NCBI GenBank assembly: GCA_036927565.1
Contig: JAYESD010000001.1
Span: forward strand, 5,580,001-5,644,000
Direction: 5' to 3'
Source of the DNA: Tuctoria greenei
Taxonomy: Eukaryota > Streptophyta > Magnoliopsida > Poales > Poaceae
DNA: 64,000 nt
Shown: in pieces, positions 1-9,629 of the stretch
Layout of the letters: each line of letters opens with the position of its first letter
Position numbering within the stretch: the first letter of the stretch is position 1
Notes under the pieces: model-generated
The model's input: only the letters and a program-made list of their open reading frames with translations
The model's database searches: none
Told to the model about the DNA's origin: nothing
Program-made: the position numbers and the translations under genes

Positions 1-21
1 CAAGATTTATTTGTTTTGTAG

Positions 22-736
22 ACAAAGTACGCGCAGGAGGTCGCGAAGATACACGGTGCGGATTACGATTGGGAAAGCGCGCCGATCGACCCCCAAGCCG
101 CGTACGCAAGCGGAGGCGGGAAGGCCCACGGACGGTGAGTTCTTCGTGTGTTTCATTTCTTTTTCAATTAATCTTCTTCTACTTAGTGTTTTCATTCTTT
201 TGCAGGTTTGCCATTTTCGATGGAGTTGTCGACTCGAGGTCGACGCGACCTTTGAGAGGCGCTTCATCGTCGCAGGCTTCGACCGCTGGGACCAGTGGTC
301 GTCTCTCGCAGACGCAGCTGGAGCTCCAGGCCATGAGGGAGTCGCTGACGCAAACTCAGGCAGAGCTGGAGCGGACGAGAGCGGAGGCAAGGGAGGAGCA
401 GCAGAGGACAACCTTAATGATGGCCCAGATGCAAGCAACGGTGGCGGTAAGTAATTTAAAGTACCATAGTTAAATTTCACAACACTTAATAACATATATC
501 TGCTAATATCTTGCAATGGCAGGCTCTTGCTCGACAAAGCGGTCAGGACATCCAGATTCCTACGCTTCCGCCGCAGCAGACACCGGAGCAGGTAATATTG
601 TCTATACCTAGGAGTTTGATTCCCTTTTCATTATGTTAAAAAGTTATTTGCATCACATTTAATCCTAATTATGATTCTTTTGCAGGGTTCCGGAACGCGT
701 CGAGATCCCGGAGGCAGTGGAGGGGGTAGCGTGTAG
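22..736 (+). CDS. CACTA-encoded plant transposase-like protein (Transposase_24 type), C-terminal exons
   Basis: Four exons with consensus splice sites can be read: 22-134, 206-446, 523-591 and 686-736 (stop TAG). The first two join through the split codon CG|G and read ...KAHGR|FAIFDGVVDS..., matching the conserved HGR-(Y/F)-x-I-x-DG motif of Transposase_24 proteins of plant CACTA elements. Exon 2 continues into a heptad-like coiled coil rich in Q, E, L and R (about residues 75-115 of the visible part), a probable dimerisation region. Exon 3 is Q/P-rich and the last exon is a Gly-rich tail ending GGSGGGSV. No internal stop is seen, so this end may be functional. The protein would act in the nucleus on the subterminal repeats. 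The N-terminal part is off the window. Confidence 0.8.
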
Positions 737-1124
737 ACACTGGAGCAGGTGAGAAACTCTCTTTAAGTGTATCTAATCAAGCTTTAGTAGTTTTTGACCA
801 TGATAGAAATGATTAGTATATAGTGAATAAGTTGTTAGTGCTTCCATTTAACAAAAGAGCTAGTGATTATCACTGATGTTACCTTCTTATGTCGAAACTG
901 ATGTTCATTGAGTTAACAAAGGGCTAGTGCTTCCATTTAACTAGTGATATAGTACATTACTTCATTTGAAACTACATCATGCTTCCTTCTTTTGTCACTG
1001 ATGTTCTTGGCCTCTTATGTTATCACTTAGTTGACATTGATGCTTACTAGTGATTATGTTTGTTTTGCAGGGATCCGGAACGCGCCGGGAAGATCCTGGA
1101 GGTAATGGAGGGGCTAGCGTGTAG
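737..1124 (+). repeat. Duplicated intron plus terminal exon of the CACTA gene
   Basis: Directly after the stop at 736 the sequence ACACTGGAGCAG|GTGAG repeats the exon 3 end and donor (ACACCGGAGCAG|GTAAT at 580-594). A second intron follows, then at 1071-1124 a second copy of the Gly-rich last exon ending GGNGGASV and TAG. The exon-end, intron and last-exon unit is therefore present twice in tandem. The intron bodies have diverged, so the duplication is not recent. As read, the second copy lies in the 3' UTR and would be coding only if the first tail exon were skipped. Confidence 0.72.
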
Positions 1125-1304
1125 CCCGGTGTAATTTATTTGGAAAATTGTGGTGTTTGTTGATGTTTTGAACCATGGGCGAACTTATATTGACTGTTCT
1201 GTGACTGTATATATCTGTATATATCTGTATATATTTTTTGACTGTTCTGTGACTCGCCATCGAGCGAGGTAGACAATTTCTGTTTTTAAAAAAATTTCGA
1301 AAAC

Positions 1305-1695
1305 TTAACTTACGTCGGCTATGAGCATGCCGACGTAAGTTTGCCCAGGTTAACTTACGTCGGTATGGCCAGACCGACGTAAGTTAAACCACTTAACTTA
1401 CGTCGGTTTGCCCTGGCTGACGTAAGTTACAGCACTTAACTTACGTCGGCCTGCCCAAGCCGACGTAAGTCATCCGGCCCAGCCCAAGGCCCATCTCGAG
1501 GGTGAACTTACGTCGGCTCCTGCAGACCGACGTAATTAAGATAACTTACGTCGGTGGCCGACGTAAGTTACCTTAATTACGTCCAAAACCCTACGTCGGC
1601 TGAAAGCCGACGTAATTAAGCAAAAACCGACGTAATTAAGTTAATTACGTCGGTTTAAGCCTAACTTACGTTGGCTTTGGCCGACGTAAGTGACC
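1305..1695. repeat. CACTA subterminal repeat array
   Basis: Roughly twenty copies of ACTTACGTCGG or its complement CCGACGTAAGT, in both orientations and often paired as short hairpins, fill this stretch, some with TTAATTACGTCGG variants. In En/Spm elements such arrays are the binding sites of the element's own TNPA-like protein. The array ends about 15 bp before the terminal inverted repeat. Confidence 0.92.
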
Positions 1696-1710
1696 GGTAT
1701 TCCTGTAGTG
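1693..1710 (-). repeat. CACTA terminal inverted repeat
   Basis: On the minus strand this reads CACTACAGGAATACCGG, the conserved CACTA end that fixes the right boundary of the element at 1710. Confidence 0.92.
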
Positions 1711-1829
1711 GCGCTCCGACTAAGCCGGTTCAATCTCGTTCATTCATCTTAGCTGTCAAAATTCGATCCCGGTTGCTAGCTAAAACCACCACCGGATTCT
1801 CCAAATCAACAAGAGCATTGTAGGTAGTA

Positions 1830-2123
1830 CTCCCTCCGTCCCACAAAGACTGCCGTTTTGAGATTTCTAGGACGGATTTAGAGACATAGATAATGACGCA
1901 TGTGCCCTCATTAAAATGGATCAATTTAAGGTGGTTAGTAACTTTTCCAAAGTACTAGCACCAATGAAATGCGTTGGTTGTGAGAAACAAAGCTGCTATT
2001 AATTTTCTATTGGAGGCAGTCAATGAAGAAAGAGAAAGTCTGGTGCATCTTTACTCCAGAACGACAGTTATTATGGGACAAATCTAAAGACCCAAAACGA
2101 CAGTCTTTGTAGGAAGGAGGGAG
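1830..2123. mobile_element. Stowaway-like MITE (Tc1/mariner type), 294 bp
   Basis: The ends CTCCCTCCGTCCCACAAAGA and, inverted at the right, a near-complement of it are flanked on both sides by TA (1828-1829 and 2124-2125), the Tc1/mariner target duplication. There is no coding capacity. The family differs internally from the four 80-bp CTCCCTCC elements elsewhere in the window: here the inner arms read CTGCCGTTTTG and CAAAACGACAG. Confidence 0.88.
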
Positions 2124-2125
2124 TA

Positions 2126-2953
2126 ACTACTTGAAGCTGGGCCCGTAGCCCTTGCAACCTTTCATGTTGGGCCGAGACGCCGCGTGAAAGGCCCTTTTGT
2201 CCTAGGCCAGGCGGGCAAGGCGAACCGAGGCGGCAGATGGTTCACTATCTTTCTACTCTTTTTTTTTTCTTGAAAGATTGTCACTTTTTAAGTACAAAAA
2301 TGAATTAGAAGGTAAAAATCTTTTGAAAAAGTAGAGAGTATCTTCTTTGGTTTACAGGGCGCGGCTTGAAGGACGACGAACGGGGAAGGCTGGGACCGGG
2401 AGCAGACACGGCGGGCGGGTTAGATGAGGTTAGCGCACGCCGCCGAGCGCCGGGAGCCGATCTAGCGGGACGGGAGGAGCGGTGGATTTGGGCGTCGCGA
2501 GGCGGGTCGCTAGGGTCAGGGCTGGTATTGGACTGGGCCGGCCCTCTGATTTATAGGGCTTAAGATTGATTAAACTTTGTTGGGCCGAGCCTCTTACAAT
2601 CCGGACCTAAAACTCGGCCCGAGCCTGAATATATTTTTGTTATAGCATATTATATGGACGGCCCGTGTAAAGCTCGAGTCAAAGCCCGACTTCATAACAT
2701 CGAGTGCAGCTCCAACTCGCCGACTCCATCTCGAATTCTCGACGCCTGCCGAACCCTAACCGCGTCGCCTATCGTCTTCCTCATCCTCATCCCGACGCCC
2801 GCCGACCCTAACCTCGTCACGTGCAGTCGCAGTCGAGCTCGCCGCCCTCACCACCGACGAGATCCTCCTCTCCTCACCATCTATGGCCGCGGAGAGGACC
2901 TGGACCTGCTCCTCGCCACCGACGAGGTCCTCCTCTTCTCGCGGCACGCGCTC
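2126..2953. other. Intergenic, no gene recognised
   Basis: GC-rich patches (2340-2560, 2700-2950) give several overlapping open frames of Arg/Pro/Ser-rich composition, none of which I recognise. The stretch immediately 5' of 2954 is open in the frame of the RBOH fragment but does not resemble RBOH, so the homologous part appears to begin about 2954. Confidence 0.5.
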
Positions 2954-3572
2954 GTCTCCGGCACCCGCGTCAAGAACCGCTTCGCCCGCCCCAACTGGTC
3001 CAACGTCTACAAGCGCATCGCCCTCAACCACCGTGACCAGCGCGTCGGTAAGCACCAGCCATGCACTCTCTCTTTGTTTGCATCCAGCGACCGCTTGTCC
3101 ATGCCTCCACGCTTCTCTTACTCTTGGTCTTGGAGGTCAAAGAAGCGCTCTAGCAAACTTAAAAAAAAGGCATGCTACCAGTGCAACTGCAATGTGGCCT
3201 AACTTTCTTCCCAGTTGAATCTTAGATGACAATGACACGCATGATCAGTACCACACCACCAAAGTCCTGAGGTGCGTGTGTTCAACTTGAACTAGCCATG
3301 CTCAAGGCTGAACAAGATCCTGTGACAGATCAGGACCAACTTGAACCACTCATGCTTAATAATTGCATTCAAGTTTTTATTAGCTAAAAGTATACTACAA
3401 CAACATTTTGAAATTAAATGGACACTGACACTTCCATGCTTCTATGATGAATGAATGTTGCAGGGGTGTTCTACTGCGGCACCCCCGTGCTGACCAAGGA
3501 GCTGTCCGAGCTGGCGCAGGACTTCTCCAGGAAGACAGCACCAAGTTCGACTTCCACAAGGAGAATTTCTAG
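2954..3572 (+). pseudogene. NADPH oxidase (RBOH) C-terminal fragment
   Basis: Exon 2954-3047 reads VSGTRVKNRFARPNW then SNVYKRIALNHRDQRVG. After an intron with consensus borders (3048-3463), exon 3464-3572 reads GVFYCGTPVLTKELSELAQD. This is the NADPH-binding C-terminus of plant respiratory burst oxidase homologues, plasma-membrane enzymes that make apoplastic superoxide from cytosolic NADPH. Two features mark it as broken: only the last two exons exist, with none of the EF-hand, transmembrane or FAD parts, and the second exon has lost one base near 3536. The expected ending KFDFHKENF and TAG is still visible at 3544-3572, but in a shifted frame. It is probably a captured or duplicated gene fragment. 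Confidence 0.88.
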
Positions 3573-4004
3573 TTCTAGCTAGCTAGTTCCTGGCCGGCTG
3601 CTGCAACCAAAAACTGATGAAGCTGTTACCTCGTGTTGCCCTCCACGCGCACCATCTGCAAGACTGCAATTGAGTAAGGTACAGAGGAGCTTGCAGTGCA
3701 GTACACTGAATTGAGCGCCAGTGATCCGCTCTTGCAACCTCACCACATCTGCCAGTGAAGGTATATGATGTCTTTGGTTATTATTGTTGCTATCTTGAAT
3801 CTAAACTTTGCTAAACTTTCTTGTGAAGTGTTTGTACTGCAGCAAATGTTTTCCATGGTTACTAATTGCATTATCTTGTGATCTTTTAGTTCCTAAAATC
3901 CTTTCAAGTATTATTTATATAGTATTTTATGCACATGAGTACCATTAGTTAAATGCGCACATGAGTATCATTAGTTAAACAACATCTTATTACCTTGATG
4001 TAGA
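3573..4004. other. Spacer between RBOH fragment and hAT ORF
   Basis: AT-rich sequence without a recognisable gene. It contains the near-repeat GCACATGAGTA at about 3931 and 3958. No clear terminal inverted repeat of the following hAT unit could be identified here. Confidence 0.4.
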
Positions 4005-5966
4005 ATGTCTTTGTCAGCGACTCAACAACTAAGTCATGATATTGATGCTGTTATGGAGGAGGAAACTGAGAGCCGTGATGAGGCTATTGGAACAAGATCA
4101 AATTCCTCGAGGAAAAGATCTGTTGTTTGGAACCACTTTAATGAGGTTGGTCATAAAGTAATTTGTAGACATTGCTCAAATGCATTGAGCAAGACCAAAG
4201 GCTCAGGAACTTCACACCTTAAGCGTCATCTTGTAAACAGTTGTCCACGTATCACTGATGAAGAAAGAGCATCAATACTAGGTCAAATAGATGATTGGTT
4301 TGATCCTGCTACTTTCAAGTTTGATCCAGAACTAACACGTGGTCTTTTGACGCTCCTATTCATTGATAACGAGTGGGCTTTTAACGGAATTGAGAGCAGG
4401 TTTTGGGAACTGGCTATGCGGTCAATGAGACCAGAATACAAAGCCATTGGACGTCAGCCAGTACGAGAGGATTGTGTTGCGGTCTTTAAGAATGGTTTTG
4501 AGATGATACTATATGGTTTCAATCAATTAGATTCGCGTGTTTCTTTCACCAGTGACATATGGACTTCATGTGCAAAATTAGGCTATTTGTGCTTAACAGG
4601 ACATTGGATTGACAAAGATTTCAATTTTCAGAAGCAGATAATCGGGTTTAGAAAAATTCCATATCCGCATTCTGGAAGATCCATCGCTAATATGGTAGAA
4701 AAAATCTGCATTGACTGGAAGTTGGACAACAAGATTTTCGCACTCACTCTCGATAATTCTTCAGCGAATGATAGTGCAGTAAGGTTCTTGGAATTGAAAC
4801 TATCAAATAAGATCCCGTTTGGTGGAAGCCATATGCATATGAGGTGTTTAGCGCATATTTTGAATCTGATCGTGCAAGAAGGCATGAATCTTATTCAACA
4901 AGCACTGAAAAACATTCGAGAAATGTTGCGAAATATTGAGTCTAGTGGATCAAGACTTCAAGCTCTCAACGACATTTTATTTAGTCTAAATCTGAATACT
5001 AAGCATGGTTTGAAATTAGACTGTCCAACAAGATGGAATTCAACGTTTGAAATGGTCAAGGAAGCAGTTGAGCTGAAAGAGGCTTTGTTGAGGTACGCTG
5101 ACACTTGGAAAGTTAGTGGTCCTAGCTTAGAAGAGTGGAAAAATGCGGAAGAAATGATAATGTTCTTGGAGCCCTTTCTTAATGCTACAAAAACATTCCC
5201 ACATGTTAGGAAACCTTCTTCTCACACGTACCTTAAAGAAGTTTGGGGAATTCGCAAATTGTTGTTGAACGAGAATTTGGAGAGCACAATTCTGCAAGAA
5301 CTAGCTCAAAAAATGAAAGGCAAGTTTGAGAAATATTGGTCTAACCCGAATCTTATTCTGACAATTGCAACTGTCTTTGATCCTCGGTACAAGGATGTAT
5401 TTCTGAAGTTCTGCTTTAAGAAGGCATATGGAGATGATTATGAGTCGAGACTAGATAATGTTATTAGTTCGTTAAAAAGTTTTTATGAGGATTACGAGAG
5501 TTTCTCTACTTGTAGTGATCGAGTTTTGGGTGTCGGATCATCCCAACCTAGATCAAATGTTTCTGGAACACAAGAGATTGATGAGGAATTTGAGCAATTC
5601 CATTCTGAAAATCATGGTAAGAATCTGACAATGTCCGAGTTAGACAAGTATTTGCAAGAAAATCTTGTTGATAGAAATATGGAGAACTTTGATATCCTGC
5701 AGTACTGGGAAAGCAATTCTGGTTTATATCCTACACTTGCAAGGATGGCAAGAGATTTCTTGGCCGTTCAAACATCGAGTGTTGCTTCTGAGTCGGCGTT
5801 TAGTGCGGCGGGCCGATTGACAGACCACCTTCGCACTTCAATGAATAGTGAAACACTTGAGACTCTTGTTTGCTCTAAAGATTGGTTTGGACCAGAGGAG
5901 GTTCCTTTTGACTTGAATAAATACCTACCTTTCATTAAAGGTACATTGATTGTTGGTTTGATATAG
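4005..5966 (+). CDS. hAT superfamily transposase (zf-BED / RICESLEEPER-like)
   Basis: An uninterrupted 653-residue ORF. Residues 38-80 form a BED zinc finger (C54, C57, H71, H75, C80) for DNA binding. A central RNase H-like region follows, with the motif FTSDIWTS near 185 and the LTLDNSSAND motif near 250 carrying candidate catalytic aspartates, and the CLAHILNLIV motif near 283. The C-terminal hATC dimerisation domain (about 545-625) contains ARMARDFLAVQTSSVASESA and DHLRTSMN, strongly conserved in Ac/Tam3-type transposases. Length is typical for this group. The start at 4005 is the first ATG and leaves a short acidic leader before the finger. The 3' end may be spliced: a donor-like AAAG|GTAC at 5939 would swap the last residues. 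It may be a mobile hAT element or a domesticated SLEEPER-type gene; no convincing TIR pair was found, so I cannot tell. Confidence 0.9.
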   Translation: MSLSATQQLSHDIDAVMEEETESRDEAIGTRSNSSRKRSVVWNHFNEVGHKVICRHCSNALSKTKGSGTSHLKRHLVNSCPRITDEERASILGQIDDWFDPATFKFDPELTRGLLTLLFIDNEWAFNGIESRFWELAMRSMRPEYKAIGRQPVREDCVAVFKNGFEMILYGFNQLDSRVSFTSDIWTSCAKLGYLCLTGHWIDKDFNFQKQIIGFRKIPYPHSGRSIANMVEKICIDWKLDNKIFALTLDNSSANDSAVRFLELKLSNKIPFGGSHMHMRCLAHILNLIVQEGMNLIQQALKNIREMLRNIESSGSRLQALNDILFSLNLNTKHGLKLDCPTRWNSTFEMVKEAVELKEALLRYADTWKVSGPSLEEWKNAEEMIMFLEPFLNATKTFPHVRKPSSHTYLKEVWGIRKLLLNENLESTILQELAQKMKGKFEKYWSNPNLILTIATVFDPRYKDVFLKFCFKKAYGDDYESRLDNVISSLKSFYEDYESFSTCSDRVLGVGSSQPRSNVSGTQEIDEEFEQFHSENHGKNLTMSELDKYLQENLVDRNMENFDILQYWESNSGLYPTLARMARDFLAVQTSSVASESAFSAAGRLTDHLRTSMNSETLETLVCSKDWFGPEEVPFDLNKYLPFIKGTLIVGLI

Positions 5967-6031
5967 TTTCTTATCTTACCATTTACATCTGCTCATACTA
6001 ATATTCTATTATGGTGTTTTTGTCTTTTTAA

Positions 6032-6283
6032 GGGATGCAAAGCCTAAGACTTTGACACTGATCCTGCTGGAACTGATCATCAAATTGTCATTTCCAAGGT
6101 ACTAAAACTTCTCAGTTTTCTATACATGTCCCCTTTTCTCTCAGCTGCATTAGTACTATGTACTTGTCTGAAATACCTATTCGTTCTTTAAATTACAGAG
6201 TGGAGACACACCTGAAACTCGCAATGGTCTTCTGGAGGTACAGAAAGCTTTTCGAGATGCCAGACTAGAATTCTTGAAACAGG
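6032..6283 (+). other. Two exon-like blocks of unknown origin
   Basis: Blocks at about 6032-6100 and 6200-6283 are bordered by AG and GT dinucleotides in good splice context. The second reads SGDTPETRNGLLEVQKAFRD followed by ARLEFLKQ with no stop. I do not recognise the protein. They may be fragments of another captured host gene or 3' exons associated with the hAT ORF. Confidence 0.35.
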
Positions 6284-6388
6284 TTTTCATTGCATGTTAT
6301 TTGTTCTGTATGATTCTATTACAAGTTCATGGGTGGTCCATTTGTTCTGTGCACTGTTCGCTTGATAACGCTGATTGGGCAAGAATTT

Positions 6389-6776
6389 TGAAATTAATCA
6401 ATTCCGTGTCATCATAAATCCTCCCCGGCCTCAGGGGGCTATTTTGGCCATTGGTTCTGGTAATGAGTTGTCAAACATTAGCATTACATTTCTAGCTATA
6501 TGCTGCTTTTGGTCTACCTACCCTGAGCTTTTTCATTGTTGAGCAGGTGAGAAGAGGGTGAATGGGTGATATTGGTGCCCCTGATGGCCAGTATGAGTTT
6601 GGTTTATTCATCTCAGCTACACTGAGCTGTGATCACAGGGTTATTGATGGTATGTACCTACGCGTTTGATACATCTGCATGTACGCGCGTCTTCTGAAAA
6701 TGAATTTTTTGGTGACTGAAACTCTGTGCAGGTGCAATTGATGCTGAACTGCTGAATTTCTGAAAGCCTTCAAGGT
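6389..6776 (+). pseudogene. Pyruvate dehydrogenase E2 (dihydrolipoamide acetyltransferase) C-terminal fragment
   Basis: Three exon pieces are visible. 6389-6459 reads NQFRVIINPPRPQGAILAIG. 6547-6650 reads EKRV, then in another frame DGQYEFGLFISATLSCDHRV and ID. About 6732-6776 reads GAIDAE, then KAFK. CDHRVIDG is the acetyltransferase active-site region of the 2-oxoacid dehydrogenase E2 catalytic domain (the His is catalytic), and the order matches plant PDC-E2. It is broken: a frameshift lies near 6564, and an 8-bp CTGCTGAA insertion near 6749 produces a stop before KAFK. All lipoyl and E1/E3-binding domains are missing. Like the RBOH piece 3 kb upstream it is a plus-strand tail fragment with introns retained. 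Confidence 0.82.
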
Positions 6777-7426
6777 GTACATTTAGAACATGTGGTCAAT
6801 GTTGCTGTGAATTTAGGATGAGCAGCATACACAGGATTCTTCTCTTTCCATTTCCCAGACAAGCTGTTGAACAACTCACACAAGGGTGCTTTTTTTTATA
6901 AGATAATGAGGAGGATCTTTGATATTGTTAATATCTTGGGTTATATAATTCTGTTCTGAATAATGTGTCATTGGGTAGTTTATTTGTTTCCTGTTGTGGC
7001 CTGCATAATAGCAAACAATGTGCAAATATAGGGCTTGTGCATGTGTGTACATGCAAATATAATAGCAAACTACATTCAAATATAGTGCTTGAGCTTGTAC
7101 GTGCAATTTAAAATCAGACCATCATACAAAAGTAGAGAACTCGAGTAGTTAACAAATTAAAATAACAGCAAATAGAGAACTCAAGTCTGGGTATTCTGAG
7201 AAAATAGATCGAGTAGCCCATTTTAGTATTGGCCAGAGATCGATATGCATGAGTCGGGCTTGGGCAAAACCCGTATGCATCAGTCGAGCTGCATGGGCAA
7301 AACCCGTAGGAGTTAGTCGAGCTATGGCAAGTTCGAGCCGGACTCGAGTTTTAGCAACGTGGATATGGGCCGATCCGAGCAGAGGCTGATTCCTCATACG
7401 ATGGGTCGGTCCGAGTGTTCAGCCCA
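6777..7426. other. Intergenic, no gene recognised
   Basis: AT-rich up to about 7200, then mixed. Small repeats are seen: GCAAATATA with GCTTGTGC/GCTTGAGC near 7020-7095, and GGGCAAAACCCGTA(T/G) near 7262 and 7292. No coding signal was recognised. Confidence 0.4.
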
Positions 7427-7435
7427 AGCTCGCAC

Positions 7436-7545
7436 GGAAGGAAATCCTCTGCAGTAACTGCACTGCAGTTACTGCAGCTGACTGGTGGGGCCAGATGGAG
7501 TGGGGCCCACCTGTCAGCTGCAGTAACTGCAGAGGATTTGAGTCC
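7436..7545. mobile_element. MULE-type MITE, 110 bp, 9-bp target duplication
   Basis: The element is flanked by identical 9-bp repeats AGCTCGCAC at 7427-7435 and 7546-7554, the Mutator-type target duplication size. Its ends, GGAAGGAAATCCTCTGCAGT and (inverted) GGACTCAAATCCTCTGCAGT, are terminal inverted repeats. Inside, CTGCAGTTACTGCAGCTGAC and its complement extend the pairing, so nearly the whole element folds into a hairpin around the GGGGCC...GGGGCCC centre. There is no coding capacity. Confidence 0.82.
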
Positions 7546-7554
7546 AGCTCGCAC

Positions 7555-9600
7555 ACTACCAGCGCTAGCTAGGGTTAGGGTAGGTGTGGATGTGGCAGCG
7601 GGAATAGCGGCAAAGCACCAACGAAGCGGCTGGGACTGACTGACGCTGGTGACACAAGCACCGGCTCGTTTTCTCGTCCCCGCCCTGTCGGCGTAAGGGC
7701 TGCGCGCGCGTCTTTGCTCGCTGACCGCAACTATGCATGATCGCCTGCATTCCGCGGGGCACGACGTCCCCTGCCCGCTGCTGCTTTTGTGCGCCTTTGC
7801 GTGAGCAGCCGATCGGATCAGTTGGCCCCGTTCATCAGCCGAATCCCAAAACCGAGTTTTAGCACGTCAGGTTTCGCCGTCACCCGCCTTTGTTGGCCCC
7901 CAGAATTTGAGATTGAGCTTCAGCCAATTTGTTACGCCAGCCACCTGGAGCTTAGTGGAACAGCCAAAACTCCTAGTCTCGCGCTGGCTGAAAAGGGCAA
8001 AACTCGTGCCTTCCCTCGACAGTCTGCGCGCGCACGGATCAGACGGAAAAAGCCCAGTAAGAAATCGAGTGGCGCTCGTGGTTTGCGCAACGGAACACGT
8101 ATTTACTCATTAGCGCCTGAGTTGGCTTCGATTTGGCTGTCGCTTGAGCAAGCGGCAGCAGCTTTTCTGAAACACCAAGGCCGCGCAGCGCAGGCGCAAC
8201 GAGGATCGCTCAAACTGGGGCTCAGAAATGATGATGGTACCCAGTCTTTCAAGGCGAGGTACGTAGGTAAACAACCTTTAATCGTAACCATTCGTCCGTC
8301 ACGATCATTGCAAATCAATTACGACAGTTTTTAGCAAGAAGTAAAGCACACACGCAGCCTCGATCATAGTACAGTTAATTGGTTGGTGACTTGGTGGTCA
8401 ACCATTAGCTTCAAATATTTCCGAAGAACTCGGTAGGATGCTCTGTTTAAAGGAGAAAAAAGGGCAAGCGTGCTGGGCCTCACATCCTCCAGCCCAGGTA
8501 CACGGGAAGTCACGAGTTGGACTGCTGTGCCATGCTCCCGTCATAGGCTTTCGCACGCTCACGCCACCCTCCCCTTGTCACATGTCACCAGGCCAGGCTA
8601 CAACGAACCGATAGGGCCGCAGCGTAGGCTCGTCGTGCTCTTTCGGTGGCAAAAGGCTGGCACGGCTCCCCGTCACGTCCCACCTCTTTCGTCAGGTTCG
8701 GTACTGTCTCGCGAGGCGAAGAGAGGAGAGATCACAGGTCACACTCACAAGTCGTGGAGTCCGACGTGGCAGAGGACGTCGGCCAGTGTGGCGGGACGGT
8801 CGCGCCGGATCCGACGGGCGTCACGCCCCGCCCGCCTCGGCAAGGCGTCACGGAGGCGAGGAATTTCTCTCTCGCTGCCTGCCGTGGGCCGGCGTCAGCC
8901 AGAGCCGGGCTCCGATATGATGACCTGCCCAAGGAACAACAGTCATCAGTCAAGCAGGGGACGTGATCGTCTGAGGAGATGGGACTCAGCGGCCCGGTGA
9001 GCAGATCTCAACAGTCAACCTGGAGTCGACAGTAGAACAGTATTCGAACGGTTGAGAAGCCTGCTCCAGATTCATTATAAAAAATACTTCAAATTTTGTT
9101 AATGAAAATATGAACTCTGAAGACGCCGCACCAGGGGATCAGCACCAATTACATGCAAATACATCTCCTAAAAGAGTCATATTTACAGTTTTGCGGTCCC
9201 AGGATAGAAAACTCTGAAGCCATTTAGCACTATCACTCCGGAATAAGATAAACTAAGAACCTGTATAGTTAATTATTAGCTAGTTAATAATGTAACAACT
9301 GGATTGAGCTATTGATTATTAGCTAGAGGCTGTTTGGAATACATACTTTATTATTTGGTTGCTAGATATAATTGACCTTAGTGTCTCTGTTTCTGGGAGA
9401 AGAGAGAAGACACTGGTAGAATGGAGATTAACCATCAATTAGTTTGGATTAGCTGGTTTGAACCAGCTAATAAAATTATTGTTAATTGATGTTAGATAAT
9501 AATTATATTTGCTATTAGCTACCATATTTATAACTCTTATAACTAATTATTATCGGCTAACAATAATTCTAGGCTTAGAAAGGGGGCGTAATTACAAACT
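7555..9600. other. Intergenic, no gene recognised
   Basis: GC-rich 7560-9000 yields overlapping open frames on both strands (for example 7789-8334 and 8470-9000) with no recognisable domain. 9060-9590 is AT-rich with repeated TTATTAGCTAG, GCTATTAGCTACC and GTTAATTATTAGC motifs in both orientations, perhaps a decayed MITE directly upstream of the IQD promoter. Confidence 0.4.
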
Positions 9601-9622
9601 GGGAGCCACCGTTCCTGCTTCC

Positions 9623-9629
9623 TCTATAA
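9623..9629 (+). promoter_or_regulatory. Probable TATA box of the IQD gene
   Basis: CTATAAG lies about 190 bp upstream of the IQD start codon, followed by a pyrimidine-rich stretch typical of a plant 5' UTR. The distance would allow a transcript start near 9655. Inferred from position and sequence only. Confidence 0.55.

Larger units (their letters stand above)
1..1710 (+). mobile_element. CACTA (En/Spm) DNA transposon, 3' part
   Basis: The right end reads, on the minus strand, CACTACAGGAATACCGG, a textbook CACTA terminal inverted repeat ending at 1710. It is preceded by a dense array of about 11-bp subterminal repeats (1305-1695) and by exons of a plant En/Spm-type protein (22-736). The 5' end lies outside the window, so the 3-bp target duplication cannot be checked; the right flank begins GCG. 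The mix of coding exons followed by a subterminal array is the standard layout of an autonomous or formerly autonomous CACTA element. Confidence 0.93.

Noticed and set aside
7789..9000. Open frames of 176-181 codons in GC-rich sequence
   Set aside because: Several frames overlap on both strands with Arg/Ser/Pro-rich composition; nothing separates them from chance openness in GC-rich DNA.
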